DNA of 53,383 nt from an uncultured Eubacterium sp. (GTDB lineage: Bacteria; Bacillota; Clostridia; Lachnospirales; Lachnospiraceae), in NCBI GenBank assembly GCA_910584595.1, contig CAJUBQ010000026.1, positions 1-53,383 on the forward strand, given 5' to 3'. A program made the position numbers and the translations under genes. The first letter of the stretch is position 1. Each line of letters begins with the position of its first letter. Below, one piece after another: positions 17,087-26,824 of the stretch. The notes beneath the pieces are model-generated. The model worked only from the letters and a program-made list of their open reading frames with translations. It ran no database searches and was not told the DNA's origin.

Positions 17087-19678
17087 TTATGAAAACTTTC
17101 CTTTTCTTATATTACAATAAATCTGCCAACAAAACATGGCATCTTCAAAAGGCACTTCTTCTTTTGCATAAGCAGCCGCTCTGACAACCTGCATAAAATA
17201 TGTCCAGTCTTCCATAAAAATATGCTGATATACGGTTTTCAACATCTGTTCATATTGTGCATCTGTCAAATTCTGATGCAGACTTCTGGTACGAATACAC
17301 AGTCTATTGTAGATCCTGCCATTGATTCTTCTGACCGCGGCACGATATTTTCCCGCATGAATCTCACGCAGCGGCGTCCTGTCATATAGACGCAGCAGGC
17401 TCCGACAGAGCATAAAAACAGCCAGAATGCTTGTAAATGCCACCACTGCGGCAAAAACAAGCCGATATCTTACCCACAGGCTGTTTTCCTGATCCTGTGC
17501 GGATATTTGACTCTCATCGGTCTGCGTATCATCCGTATCCGTCTGCGTCTGTGTGTCCTTATCGGCTGCTGTATCGGTGACGTCGGTCTGCGTATCCTGT
17601 TCGGCTGTATCGGAATCTTCTGCTTTTTGCACAGAACCACTCTCTGCGCGCTGCGGCTGAAAGGCTGTCCCCGGAGTAACGTCAATCGGTATCCATCCGA
17701 TCTGTTCCAGATAGATCTCCACCCATGCATGTGCATTTCTGTCTTTTACGGATGCCGTAAAAACATCTCCTTTTTGTTTAAATTCTCTCAGCCTTACGAC
17801 GTAACCGGATGCATATCTGGCCGGAACCCCCAGCTCCCGCAGCAGCAAAACAGCAGCGCTTGCAAAATGCACACAATATCCTTTTCGGCTTTGCATTAAA
17901 AAATAACGAACCGGATCTTCCCCTTCCGGAAGCGGATCCAGCTCCATGCTGTATGTCTGATATTTTTTTAATGTAGCTGATAATATTAAGGCCGTCTGCA
18001 AACGCATTAGATTCTGTACATACGCATCCCCCATAAAATCAGACCGTTCCTGTAATTGCAACAACATCATCCAATTTATGTTCGCCTGCGCATTCAGATC
18101 CCAACGCGCCAATTCATCCAGACGATAGGATTCCTGTTCATCCATCATTTCCCTCAAATATTCATTCACCGAAGGAATACGGTCTGAGGTATTCAGATAA
18201 ACTTTCTTCGCAAACCTTCCATACCACTGAAAAACCTGCTTTTTATCTTCCGGTATAACAGTGTCAATATCAATGCCGCCGGTAAAATGGTCCCACCCAT
18301 GAAACGTATACGTATCCTGCCAAAAGGATTTGTGCACTGCAACATCGCTGACCAGCTGTTCGTTTGTCTGATTCTTATTTTGAAAAATTCCCCGCTTTTG
18401 CTCATTTGGATCTGGATTATGATCTATCGCATAAGGCGCAAACAGGTATCTGCTCCTGACGCCTGTATGCTCCACCGTATAGTCTGTCCTTGTATTTTCT
18501 CCCGTTTTCATCGTCATAAATCTGCCGCCAAACGCATACTGCATCATAATTCTTTCCGCACCTTGCGCATACCAATCATATTGCGCCTGCAAAAGCTCTC
18601 TGGCTGCGGTCTCTTCTCCATATCCCGCAATGGCGCACACATCGGAAAATTTCTGTTTGTCACAGTACCAGCTTCCATTTTCATAATCTGTACCACAAAA
18701 ACCTTTCAGCAGCACATCTTCTGCCGGACGTCTTGACGCTGTAATCCGAAGCATTTCCTTTCCGGTGTAATGCGGCGTCTGATTATTCACCTGCTCCTGC
18801 CTCGGCGTAAAATAGCCAAGCCAGAGATCCGAAAAATGCTTCTCTATCTTTTTCTGAAATGCCTGTACGTTCGGCGCTGCAGCCAACAGACGGTTTTCTG
18901 TCGCATTTGACAGCATATGACTGCCAAAAAGTATCATTACGGCTATCCCCGCAAGACAAATGGGCGAAAGCCAGTGCACATACCACGCCTGCCTGTGCCG
19001 CTGCTGTCCGTCTATATGCACGCGCAGGGCTTTTTTGTCATTTCCTCCATCTGCCTGTACAAACAGCAATGCAGTAAAAAACAATGTCATTCCCTTCCAT
19101 TGTGGAATATATCCGATCGTCAGCTCCGCAACCAAAACTGCAGCCGGAAGCAGCAGCAAAACACCACGTCTGCATAAAAGCTGCGCGATCATCATAAGCA
19201 TGAAAAGTATTGCAAGTCCCCAGAACGCAAGCGCAAGACCCAAAAACTCCTCCTTGCCTCTCCAGATAGAAATCGATGTTTTCAAATGACTGTTAAATTT
19301 TTCAAAGTATTCCGTTGCCAAAGCACAGGCTCCGTCTTCCAGATCGATACGATGTTCTTTCCAATAGCCGGTTCCTGCCAAAACATAAATGGCAGACACC
19401 ACCAGGCGGCACAAAATCCGCAATCTGTATGGGACTGCCCCGATTCCAATTTCATATAATACAGCGGTAAAAATAACCGATCCACACAGCCACCTGGCTG
19501 CTTTTGCAGATAATGACCATCCCGGAAAGATATCCTGTGCCATCATCAACGATGAAAAAAAACAAAGCAGTGTAATCACGCTTAGAAAACCGGTCCGCAT
19601 GAGAGCGCCAGACGTCAGATATTTGTGTGCCTGCTGCATTGTGTATTTGCGCATCTTTCTACCTGCCTTTTCATTCAA
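17087..19678 (-). CDS. Membrane transglutaminase-like protein
   Basis: An 863-residue membrane protein. The N-terminal quarter holds several hydrophobic helices like the DUF3488 (TgpA) region. A large outside part follows with a transglutaminase/protease fold. The Cys-His-Asp triad is visible as Cys602 (GYCVHF), His650 (NAHAWVEI) and Asp666 (PIDVTPG). A Thr/Asp/Gln-rich linker comes next, then one more membrane helix and a cytoplasmic tail. The start may be 19678, or the ATG at 19654 with GGCAGG before it. It follows the DUF58 gene by 7 bp. Members of this family always cluster with MoxR and DUF58; the substrate is unknown. Confidence 0.92.
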   Translation of the reverse strand: MNEKAGRKMRKYTMQQAHKYLTSGALMRTGFLSVITLLCFFSSLMMAQDIFPGWSLSAKAARWLCGSVIFTAVLYEIGIGAVPYRLRILCRLVVSAIYVLAGTGYWKEHRIDLEDGACALATEYFEKFNSHLKTSISIWRGKEEFLGLALAFWGLAILFMLMMIAQLLCRRGVLLLLPAAVLVAELTIGYIPQWKGMTLFFTALLFVQADGGNDKKALRVHIDGQQRHRQAWYVHWLSPICLAGIAVMILFGSHMLSNATENRLLAAAPNVQAFQKKIEKHFSDLWLGYFTPRQEQVNNQTPHYTGKEMLRITASRRPAEDVLLKGFCGTDYENGSWYCDKQKFSDVCAIAGYGEETAARELLQAQYDWYAQGAERIMMQYAFGGRFMTMKTGENTRTDYTVEHTGVRSRYLFAPYAIDHNPDPNEQKRGIFQNKNQTNEQLVSDVAVHKSFWQDTYTFHGWDHFTGGIDIDTVIPEDKKQVFQWYGRFAKKVYLNTSDRIPSVNEYLREMMDEQESYRLDELARWDLNAQANINWMMLLQLQERSDFMGDAYVQNLMRLQTALILSATLKKYQTYSMELDPLPEGEDPVRYFLMQSRKGYCVHFASAAVLLLRELGVPARYASGYVVRLREFKQKGDVFTASVKDRNAHAWVEIYLEQIGWIPIDVTPGTAFQPQRAESGSVQKAEDSDTAEQDTQTDVTDTAADKDTQTQTDTDDTQTDESQISAQDQENSLWVRYRLVFAAVVAFTSILAVFMLCRSLLRLYDRTPLREIHAGKYRAAVRRINGRIYNRLCIRTRSLHQNLTDAQYEQMLKTVYQHIFMEDWTYFMQVVRAAAYAKEEVPFEDAMFCWQIYCNIRKGKFS

Positions 19679-19685
19679 ATCTTTC

Positions 19686-20789
19686 TTATAATACGATTTC
19701 CAGCTCTTCCAGCTCCTTTTTCCAGTCTTCCAAATGAAATTTCATAATCTTTTCCCCATTTTTCCATAGCTGCAGACGTTCATTTAATACAAATGCATAC
19801 AGATAATTCTCTCCTCTGTATTTTTCCCGGTATACCTGTATCAGATCCTTTTCGTGTCTTTCAAACGTTTCGTCTAAATAACTGCTTAAAAAAAGAAAAA
19901 GGCTTTCTTCATCATCCACGCGCACCCGGACAATATCTTCCCGCCTGTTTGAATACCATGCAGCATAATGTGCGCATCCAACATCCATCAATGAAAAAGA
20001 AATGCTTGCCAAAATAACTAAATACGCATTCACCCGCTCTTCTCTGATTCGTTTTTCATTTTTATAATCCAAAAACAATACAACCGGACACGCTTTTGGC
20101 ATACTGTCTTCTTTCACAAGCAATTCATCCTGCTTCACACTCAACTTCCAATGAATGCTCTGCATCTTATCCCCCCTGCGAAATTCCCGCATCTGAAATA
20201 ACTCACTGCGGTCATCCCCGGGCCGAAAATCATCATAAACCTCCGATTCTCCAAAGAAATTTCCGGCTGCCTGGGATAAATGCACCCCTATTTCCTGCAT
20301 TTTCGGCAACACCTGCACTGCCCCTTTGCACTTTACTGTTTTGTGAATATAAAACAGCCCTGTCAGATCATAAATACGTATCTTTTTGAGCATCACTTCA
20401 TAACTGCCAAAATCTTCAATCACAAGAGAATAATCAAAACTGTTAGTTCCGGCTGCAGCCGGGCCGCCCCAAAGCCACTCTTTCTGTCTGTGGTTTAAAA
20501 AATGGTTTTTTTGTTCCAGCAGACATCGAAATCTGATACACGGCAAACCACCGGCGTTTTCCAACAGAATACGCACCGTCAATGGCTTGCCGCATTCTGC
20601 AATGGAGATTGGAAACGTGATGCTGCACCGGATCGTATACCTGCGATATATTAAAAACAGACAGGCGAAAATAAGCAGCGCTGCACCCGCATAGCCAAAC
20701 ATCATAAGCGAAGCGCTCTTATACAATACCGAAATATAACATAAAGCGCCTGTCATCAAAATTCCCACAATGAAACGAAACATTTCCAA
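19686..20789 (-). CDS. DUF58 domain protein
   Basis: A 367-residue protein with two N-terminal membrane helices and a C-terminal DUF58 region. The signature is DDRSELFQMREFRRGDKMQ followed by IHWKLSVKQDELLVKE. DUF58 is related to von Willebrand A-type domains and is taken to be assisted by a MoxR ATPase. It lies between moxR (28-bp gap) and the transglutaminase gene (7-bp gap) on the minus strand. The exact role is unknown in any organism I can name with confidence. Context points to assembly or activation of the membrane transglutaminase. Confidence 0.93.
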   Translation of the reverse strand: MEMFRFIVGILMTGALCYISVLYKSASLMMFGYAGAALLIFACLFLIYRRYTIRCSITFPISIAECGKPLTVRILLENAGGLPCIRFRCLLEQKNHFLNHRQKEWLWGGPAAAGTNSFDYSLVIEDFGSYEVMLKKIRIYDLTGLFYIHKTVKCKGAVQVLPKMQEIGVHLSQAAGNFFGESEVYDDFRPGDDRSELFQMREFRRGDKMQSIHWKLSVKQDELLVKEDSMPKACPVVLFLDYKNEKRIREERVNAYLVILASISFSLMDVGCAHYAAWYSNRREDIVRVRVDDEESLFLFLSSYLDETFERHEKDLIQVYREKYRGENYLYAFVLNERLQLWKNGEKIMKFHLEDWKKELEELEIVL

Positions 20790-20817
20790 TCAACCACTTT
20801 CCGCATACACCTTCTTT

Positions 20818-21759
20818 TTATTTGTAAGATACCGGCTGCCTGACCTGATCCAAAACTTCCGCCACTACTGCTTCCGGCGTCACATGCGTAACTCGTGCTT
20901 TTGTATTTAACAGAATCCGGTGCTTCGCCGTCTCAGAAAAGACTGCCCCGATGTCTTCAGGTATTACATAATTTCTGTTATGTAAAAACGCCCATGCTTT
21001 CGCCATCTTTGTACACGCAATCGATCCTCTCGGGCTGATGCCCAGTTCAATATAAGCATTGTCTCTCGTTGCCTGCGACAGATGCACAATATAACGATAA
21101 AGATTTTCGTGCATATGCACCTGTTCCGCTTCGTCCTGAAGCTGCATCAGCTCGTCTGCACGCAGCACACACTCTACTTCCCCGGAATGCACGCTCTTTC
21201 CTTTTGCAATGGCAACTTCACTGCTCTCATCCGGATACCCCATACTCATACAAATCATAAAACGATCCAGCTGAGCCTCTGGCAACAGCTGTGTGCCGGC
21301 GCTTCCTTTCGGATTCTGCGTAGCCATAACGATAAACGGTTTTGGCACCTCCCTGCTCACGCCATCTACCGTCACCTTGCCTTCCTCCATCACTTCCAGC
21401 AGCGCAGACTGGGTTTTCGGTGAAGTACGGTTAATCTCATCTGCCAAAAACAGATTGCACATCACAGTCCCAGGATAAAAAACAAATCTGCCTGTTTCTT
21501 TCCGGTACATATTAAAACCCAGAATATCAGAAGGCATAACATCCGGCGTAAACTGCACTCTGTGGTTATCCAGCGCCATTGCCTTCGAAAAAGCAACCGC
21601 AAGAGTCGTCTTTCCAACGCCCGGCACATCTTCAATCAAAATATGCCCGCCTGCCAGAATTGCCGCAAATACTTTTAAAATGCAGTCGTCTTTCCCAGCC
21701 AGCGCCTTTTTGACTTCACGTATTACAGCATCCACTTTCAAATATGATCCGCTTATCAT
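20818..21759 (-). CDS. MoxR-family AAA+ ATPase
   Basis: A soluble 313-residue ATPase. The Walker A is GVGKTT near residues 45-50, the Walker B lies in LFLADEINRTSPKTQSALLE, and sensor 1 is MATQNP. These are diagnostic for MoxR proteins, which act as chaperone-like machines for partners with metal-binding or VWA-type domains. It begins 20 bp after the pyrD stop, with GGAAGGA upstream of its ATG, so it may be read through from the pyr genes. It leads the MoxR-DUF58-transglutaminase set. Confidence 0.95.
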   Translation of the reverse strand: MISGSYLKVDAVIREVKKALAGKDDCILKVFAAILAGGHILIEDVPGVGKTTLAVAFSKAMALDNHRVQFTPDVMPSDILGFNMYRKETGRFVFYPGTVMCNLFLADEINRTSPKTQSALLEVMEEGKVTVDGVSREVPKPFIVMATQNPKGSAGTQLLPEAQLDRFMICMSMGYPDESSEVAIAKGKSVHSGEVECVLRADELMQLQDEAEQVHMHENLYRYIVHLSQATRDNAYIELGISPRGSIACTKMAKAWAFLHNRNYVIPEDIGAVFSETAKHRILLNTKARVTHVTPEAVVAEVLDQVRQPVSYK

Positions 21760-21779
21760 ATTTTATAATTCCTTCCAAT

Positions 21780-22685
21780 TTATTCACACACCGCACCGAT
21801 CAGTTCATGAATATCCTGTACTCTTTCTGTTACCATATACTGACGGATATCGTTGATAATGTCCACCGTTGCTGTTGGATTTGCAAAATTCGCTGTTCCA
21901 ACTGCTACAGCTGTTGCTCCCGCTAACATCAGCTCCAATGCATCCTCTGCATTCATAACCCCGCCCATTCCAATAATTGGGATATCTACCGCATGCGCTG
22001 CCTCATAGACCATGCGCACTGCGATCGGATGAATCGCCGGACCTGACAATCCGCCTGTTTTATTTGCCAACGCAAACTTACGGGATTTTACATCAATCTT
22101 CATTCCGGTCAACGTATTAATCAAAGATATGGCGTCCGCGCCCGCAGCTTCTACCGCCTTTGCCATTTCTGCAATATTCGTGACATTCGGACTCAGCTTT
22201 ACAACAATCGGATGCGTAGATTTTTTTCGTATTTCCTTCGTAATATGCGCAGCCATATTCGGAGCCTGTCCAAATGCAATGCCGCCTTCTTTTACATTCG
22301 GGCAGGAAATATTGATCTCCAGCATACTCACAGGCTGGTCATTAAGCCGCTCTACGACTTCCAGATAATCATATACGCTTCTTCCGCACACATTGACAAT
22401 AATTCTTGTATCGAACTGCCGCAAAAAAGGGATATCCCTTTTAATGAAAACGTCTACACCCGGATTCTGCAGACCAATCGCATTTAACATACCGCCATAC
22501 ACCTCTGCGACTCTTGGCGTCGGATTCCCTTCCCACGGCACGTTTGCCACTCCTTTTGTAATCACGCCGCCCAGACAGTTCAGATCTATAAACTGTGCAT
22601 ATTCCTGCCCCGAACCAAATGTCCCTGATGCTGTCAGGATTGGATTTTTAAATGTAATTCCTGCAATATTTACTTTTGTATTCAT
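21780..22685 (-). CDS. pyrD: Dihydroorotate dehydrogenase B, catalytic subunit
   Basis: Fourth step of pyrimidine synthesis, oxidising dihydroorotate to orotate with FMN. The 301-residue class 1B catalytic subunit carries the start VNIAGITFKNPILTASGTFG and the active-site strand NISCPNVKEGG, whose Cys is the catalytic base of class 1 enzymes. The later IIGMGGVMNAEDALE and AGATAVAVGTANF segments form the FMN phosphate site. Class 1B needs the PyrK subunit, which is encoded immediately upstream, with the two genes sharing one base at 22685. It is the last pyr gene here. Confidence 0.96.
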   Translation of the reverse strand: MNTKVNIAGITFKNPILTASGTFGSGQEYAQFIDLNCLGGVITKGVANVPWEGNPTPRVAEVYGGMLNAIGLQNPGVDVFIKRDIPFLRQFDTRIIVNVCGRSVYDYLEVVERLNDQPVSMLEINISCPNVKEGGIAFGQAPNMAAHITKEIRKKSTHPIVVKLSPNVTNIAEMAKAVEAAGADAISLINTLTGMKIDVKSRKFALANKTGGLSGPAIHPIAVRMVYEAAHAVDIPIIGMGGVMNAEDALELMLAGATAVAVGTANFANPTATVDIINDIRQYMVTERVQDIHELIGAVCE

Positions 22686-23464
22686 CAGATATCCACCTCC
22701 TGCGCATCAAACACGGGCCCCTCTGTACAGATTCTTTTATATTTTACCTGCGAATGCTCATCTTTATGCTTCGACTTGCAGACACACCCCAGACATGCGC
22801 CTACCCCGCAGGCCATCCGCTCCTCCAGCGAAATCCAGCATTCGATTCCATTTTCCTGTGCATACTGTTTCAGCGCCCGCAGCATCGGCATCGGCCCACA
22901 TGCATAGATCACATCAGCCTGAAGCTGTTTATCCCGGATTACGTCCAGAACATTGCCCCTTGTACCGACGGAGCCGTCTTCTGTTGCGATATGGACATTC
23001 CCGCATAGCTCAAACTGATCGCTTAAAAATATCTGCCGGTTCTGATAACCTAATACAATCTCTTTTTCACAAGACAACTCTTTCGCCAGCTGCAGCAATG
23101 GAGGAATCCCTATCCCTCCGCCGATTAAAAACGCTTTTTCCTGTTTCTTCGGATAACCTGTCCCAAGCGGCCCGATCACATATAACGGCATACCGGTACG
23201 CATATAAGAAAACTCATCCGTCCCTTTTCCTGCTATGCGGTAAACAATACGAATTGCCTGATCGTCTTTATCAATCTCACAAATACTGATCGGCCTTGGC
23301 AAAAACCTGCTCCCGTCCCTGCAGTATACGCCGACAAACTGGCCTGCTTGTGCCGCTTGCGCGATTCTGTCCGTATGCAGCCACATACTATAAATATCTG
23401 TCGCAATCTCCTCCTGTCTGATAATTACAGCTTCTTCTTTAAACTTCCGGGTCATTTTATGCAC
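22685..23464 (-). CDS. pyrK: Dihydroorotate dehydrogenase electron-transfer subunit
   Basis: The iron-sulfur flavoprotein partner that passes electrons from PyrD to NAD+. It is 259 residues. An N-terminal ferredoxin-reductase-like FAD domain (FLPRPISIC) is followed by an NAD-binding part (LIGGGIGIPPLLQLAKEL). The C-terminal Cys cluster CGVGACLGCVCK and a later Cys in RICTEGPVF bind a 2Fe-2S centre. Its end abuts the pyrD start, implying coupled translation and 1:1 subunit production. GGAGGGG precedes the ATG. Confidence 0.96.
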   Translation of the reverse strand: MHKMTRKFKEEAVIIRQEEIATDIYSMWLHTDRIAQAAQAGQFVGVYCRDGSRFLPRPISICEIDKDDQAIRIVYRIAGKGTDEFSYMRTGMPLYVIGPLGTGYPKKQEKAFLIGGGIGIPPLLQLAKELSCEKEIVLGYQNRQIFLSDQFELCGNVHIATEDGSVGTRGNVLDVIRDKQLQADVIYACGPMPMLRALKQYAQENGIECWISLEERMACGVGACLGCVCKSKHKDEHSQVKYKRICTEGPVFDAQEVDI

Positions 23465-23476
23465 CCCCCTCCTTAT

Positions 23477-24406
23477 TTATTTTGCTTCCTGCAATGCCCC
23501 GTTAATATCCGCAATCATATCAAGCACTGCCTGTCTGGACGCATCTGCATAGTTTTCAGGTGAAAACCGCGCATACTGTTCCTGCTTATAAGCTGCTATA
23601 ATGCCTCTGGAAGAATTCACAATCGCTCCCAGCCCGTCTTCGTTAAAATAATGTACCAGATCTGCGCCCTTTCCGCCCTGCGCACCATAACCCGGTACAA
23701 GAATCAGTGTCTTTGGCATTACTTTGCGCATCATCTTTCCAGCCTGCGGATACGTAGCGCCTACGACTGCTCCAATATAACTGTAGTCTTCTCCCATATG
23801 CTGCGCTCCCCACTCAGCAACTTTTTCTCCTACATATTCATAGAGCGGTCTGCCGTCTATCAAACGATCCTGAAATTCTCCGCTGGATGGATTGGAAGTT
23901 TTCACAAGAATAAACAATCCTTTCTGTTCCTGCTTGCAGACATCCAAAAACGGCTGAACGCCATCTATTCCAAAATATGGATTTACTGTTGCAAAATCCT
24001 CGTTAAATGCTGAATACTTCCTGCTGCCAACTGTTACTTTACCAAGATGAGCCGTTGCATAAGCTGCAGAAGTGGAACCGATATCGCCGCGTTTTACATC
24101 TCCGATCACAACCAAATCTTTTTCATGGCAATAATCTATGGTCTTTTGGAACACCTGCATCCCTTCGACACCCAGCTGCTCATAAAGCGCAATCTGCGGT
24201 TTTACTGCAGGTATCAGATCATATACATGGTCTATAATGCCTTTATTGAACTGCCAGACAGCATCTGCGGCGCCTTTTAGCGTCTCCCCATACGCCTCAT
24301 AAGATTTTTGAATGATATGCTTTGGCACATAAGAAAGCATTGGATCTAATCCCACAACAATCGGCGCTTTCGTTTTCTTAATTTTTTCTACCAGCTTGTT
24401 AATCAT
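23477..24406 (-). CDS. pyrF: Orotidine 5'-phosphate decarboxylase (type 2)
   Basis: Last step to UMP: removes CO2 from orotidine monophosphate. The 309-residue length and the motif VVIGDVKRGDIGSTSAAYA mark the long type 2 subfamily. Asp and Lys in DVKRGDIG form the catalytic array. Further conserved segments are VGLDPMLSYVP and ILVPGYGAQGG. The gene lies 63 bp after pyrC and 12 bp before pyrK. There is a weak AAGG-type ribosome site before the ATG. Confidence 0.96.
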   Translation of the reverse strand: MINKLVEKIKKTKAPIVVGLDPMLSYVPKHIIQKSYEAYGETLKGAADAVWQFNKGIIDHVYDLIPAVKPQIALYEQLGVEGMQVFQKTIDYCHEKDLVVIGDVKRGDIGSTSAAYATAHLGKVTVGSRKYSAFNEDFATVNPYFGIDGVQPFLDVCKQEQKGLFILVKTSNPSSGEFQDRLIDGRPLYEYVGEKVAEWGAQHMGEDYSYIGAVVGATYPQAGKMMRKVMPKTLILVPGYGAQGGKGADLVHYFNEDGLGAIVNSSRGIIAAYKQEQYARFSPENYADASRQAVLDMIADINGALQEAK

Positions 24407-24469
24407 GCCCTTACCTTATTTCCTTTCTGATTCCAATATGATAGTTCCTGCTATAATATTACCTTTCTT

Positions 24470-25747
24470 TTATCTTGCCTGGTATATCACTTCCCCGCCG
24501 GCAATTGTCGCGCGGACGGCTCCTGTTACCTGCCGTCCATGGAACGGCGTATTTCTGCTTTTGGAAGCAAATCCTGCGGCATCGATCGTATATGTTTTTT
24601 CCGGATCAAAAATTACGATATCGGCTGTTTTGCCTTCCTGAAGGCTCCCTTTGTCTATCCCGAGCACACGCGCCGGATGATAGCTCATCTTTTCAGCCAT
24701 TTGCATAACGGTCAGATATCCGCCAAGCACTAATTCTGAATAGGTCAGCGCCGCCGCTGTTTCCAGCCCGACGATTCCAAACGGTGCGCGAAGCATAGAA
24801 TCGTTTTTTTCTTCTTTTGCGTGAGGCGCATGATCCGTTGCAATCACATCGATAATATCTTCCTTGAGTCCCTGACGCAGTGCCTCGACATCTTCCCTCG
24901 TGCGCAGCGGAGGATTCATTTTATAATTCGTATCTCCAAAAGGCATATCATCCGAGCAAAGTGTAAAATGATGCGGACATACTTCCGCAGACACCCGATT
25001 GCCCCTTGCCTTTGCCATCCTGACAATTTCTACACTTTCTTTTGTCGAACAATGACATAAATGCAGCCTGGCTCCGGTCTCTTTCGCCAGCTGTACATCA
25101 CGGATAATTATGACATTTTCCACGCTGTTGGTAATGCCCGGCAATTCACTTTTTCTAGCATTATCATCCGCGTTCACCACGCCGCCGTTTACCAGATTTT
25201 GATCTTCACAATGGGACAATACCGGTATATCCAAACGCTTTGCCAGTTTCATCGCTTCCTGCAGCAAAAATGCATTCATCACCGATTTTCCGTCTTCACT
25301 GATTGCAGGGCTGCCTGCCTGAACCATTTGTTCAATATCTGCAAGCTGCCTCCCTTCCATCTTTTTTGTAATCGCTCCCGCCTGCAAAATATTTACTTTT
25401 GTAACACTTTTCGCTTTGTTATGCACATAATTTACAACGTCAGCATGATCCACAACCGGTTTCGTATTTGGCATAGCTACAATTGTCGTATAACCGCCAT
25501 GCGCCGCTGCCGCCGCACCGGTAACGACTGTTTCCTTGCGTTCAAATCCCGGGTCGCGCAGATGTACATGCAGATCTATAAACCCCGGCATCACGAAGCA
25601 CCCGCCAGCATCAATCTCCTGGTCTGCCGTTTCTTGTATCTCCGGCATTATTTTCACTATGACTCCATCCTGTACCAGTACATCGGCCATCATCTCCTGC
25701 TTTGCAGCCGGATCTATCACACGTCCGTTTTTAATTAAAAGCGTCAT
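24470..25747 (-). CDS. pyrC: Dihydroorotase
   Basis: Cyclises carbamoyl-aspartate to dihydroorotate, the third step of pyrimidine synthesis. It is 425 residues, class I amidohydrolase type. The metal-binding motif FIDLHVHLRDPG lies near residues 56-67, with later ligands in LSHCEDQ, LHLCHCSTKE and the DHAPHAKEEK segment. The ATG follows AAAGGA. It heads the pyrC-F-K-D run behind its own predicted promoter. No carAB, pyrB, pyrE or PyrR attenuator is visible, so these must lie elsewhere. Confidence 0.96.
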   Translation of the reverse strand: MTLLIKNGRVIDPAAKQEMMADVLVQDGVIVKIMPEIQETADQEIDAGGCFVMPGFIDLHVHLRDPGFERKETVVTGAAAAAHGGYTTIVAMPNTKPVVDHADVVNYVHNKAKSVTKVNILQAGAITKKMEGRQLADIEQMVQAGSPAISEDGKSVMNAFLLQEAMKLAKRLDIPVLSHCEDQNLVNGGVVNADDNARKSELPGITNSVENVIIIRDVQLAKETGARLHLCHCSTKESVEIVRMAKARGNRVSAEVCPHHFTLCSDDMPFGDTNYKMNPPLRTREDVEALRQGLKEDIIDVIATDHAPHAKEEKNDSMLRAPFGIVGLETAAALTYSELVLGGYLTVMQMAEKMSYHPARVLGIDKGSLQEGKTADIVIFDPEKTYTIDAAGFASKSRNTPFHGRQVTGAVRATIAGGEVIYQAR

Positions 25748-25781
25748 TTCTGATTCCTTTCCGCATATTAGCTATGCTGCT

Positions 25782-25810
25782 ATTATACCATAGGGAAAAC
25801 TATTTTTCCA
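25782..25810 (-). promoter_or_regulatory. Predicted promoter of the pyrC-F-K-D genes
   Basis: On the minus strand TGGAAA (25805-25810) and TATAAT (25782-25787) are 17 bp apart. A small inverted repeat (GGAAAA/TTTTCC) overlaps the -35 box and could be a regulator site. Confidence 0.6.
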
Positions 25811-25811
25811 C

Positions 25812-26807
25812 TTATCTTGTTTTTAAAAATAAATATTCTCTCTGCGCTGCACTGTCATTCGGATAGCTCTCCAAATACACTTCCATCTCCTGCTTTGCAG
25901 AATCAAAATTGCCCATATATTCCAAAGCCGCAATCTTGCCGGCCCAAATCTCCCGTTTATTCATTACATTCTTACAGGCCATCCCTTCCTCAAACCATAA
26001 GATCGCCTGCTCATAATCTTCATTCTCAAACGCTATCTGTCCGAGCTCATATAATACTTTGGAATCATTTGGATTTTCTTCCAGATACGCTTCGTAATAG
26101 GACTTTGCGTCTTCGTTTCGGCCCTGTGCCTGAAATACTCTGCCTAAATACAAATTTGCCGCCACTTCTTTTTTGTCAAGCGCAGCATTCAGTTCGGACT
26201 CCGCCTTTTCATAATCACCGCTTATAAAATAGAGCCTGCCGCGGGATAAACATGCAGCCGCACTATCCCCTTTCATCTTAAGCCCCTGCTCCAAATATCC
26301 CGCCGCATCATCCAAAAGCCCGGCCATTACAAGCTGTTCATAAATGCCGGCATACATCTGCCCATTATCTTTCTCATAATCCGCGGCCTTTTTAAAATCC
26401 GCGGCTGCATCCTCTGCCTGTCCTGCGCTCATATACGCACAGCCGCGTAAATAATAGGCGTCCGCATTTTTCTTATCATATTCAATAATCGCACTGTATG
26501 TCTCGATTGCATCCGCATTTTTTCCAGACTCTATCTGTGCATAAGCCTTATAAAAATTTATATCTTCCTCCAGGTTCGATACAATCCCAACCCGTTCCTG
26601 GAGCGCCTGGTCAAAAGCTTTTACAGCTCCTTCGTAATCTCCCTGATCGATACGCTCCAGTCCGGTCTTGCGATGTGCCTGCTCTCTCTCTATCTGCTTT
26701 CCATCCCCACAGCCGCCGGCTGCAGCCAACAAGGCCGCAGCTGCTATCACACCGCAGATCCGAAATCTAAAAATAATGCTCCCGCCTTTCATAACAATCA
26801 ACCGCAT
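25812..26807 (-). CDS. TPR-repeat lipoprotein
   Basis: A 331-residue secreted lipoprotein. A basic, hydrophobic signal ends in a lipobox-like AAGGC, and most of the rest is tetratricopeptide repeats, visible as units such as AYYLRGCAYMSAGQAEDAAADFKK and YEAYLEENPNDSKVLYELGQ in shorter form. TPR proteins bind other proteins, so an adaptor role at the outer membrane face is likely but undefined. AAAGAGG sits too close to the first ATG (26807); a TTG two codons later is the alternative start. It follows asnS by 17 bp. Confidence 0.85.
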   Translation of the reverse strand: MRLIVMKGGSIIFRFRICGVIAAAALLAAAGGCGDGKQIEREQAHRKTGLERIDQGDYEGAVKAFDQALQERVGIVSNLEEDINFYKAYAQIESGKNADAIETYSAIIEYDKKNADAYYLRGCAYMSAGQAEDAAADFKKAADYEKDNGQMYAGIYEQLVMAGLLDDAAGYLEQGLKMKGDSAAACLSRGRLYFISGDYEKAESELNAALDKKEVAANLYLGRVFQAQGRNEDAKSYYEAYLEENPNDSKVLYELGQIAFENEDYEQAILWFEEGMACKNVMNKREIWAGKIAALEYMGNFDSAKQEMEVYLESYPNDSAAQREYLFLKTR

Positions 26808-26824
26808 CCTCTTTCCATGCGAAA

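Noticed and set aside
22393..23289. A 298-codon plus-strand frame
   Set aside because: It lies entirely opposite pyrD and pyrK, has low-complexity composition and no recognisable domain.
25061..25738. A 225-codon plus-strand frame opposite pyrC
   Set aside because: It lies fully within the reverse of a conserved gene and has no ribosome site.
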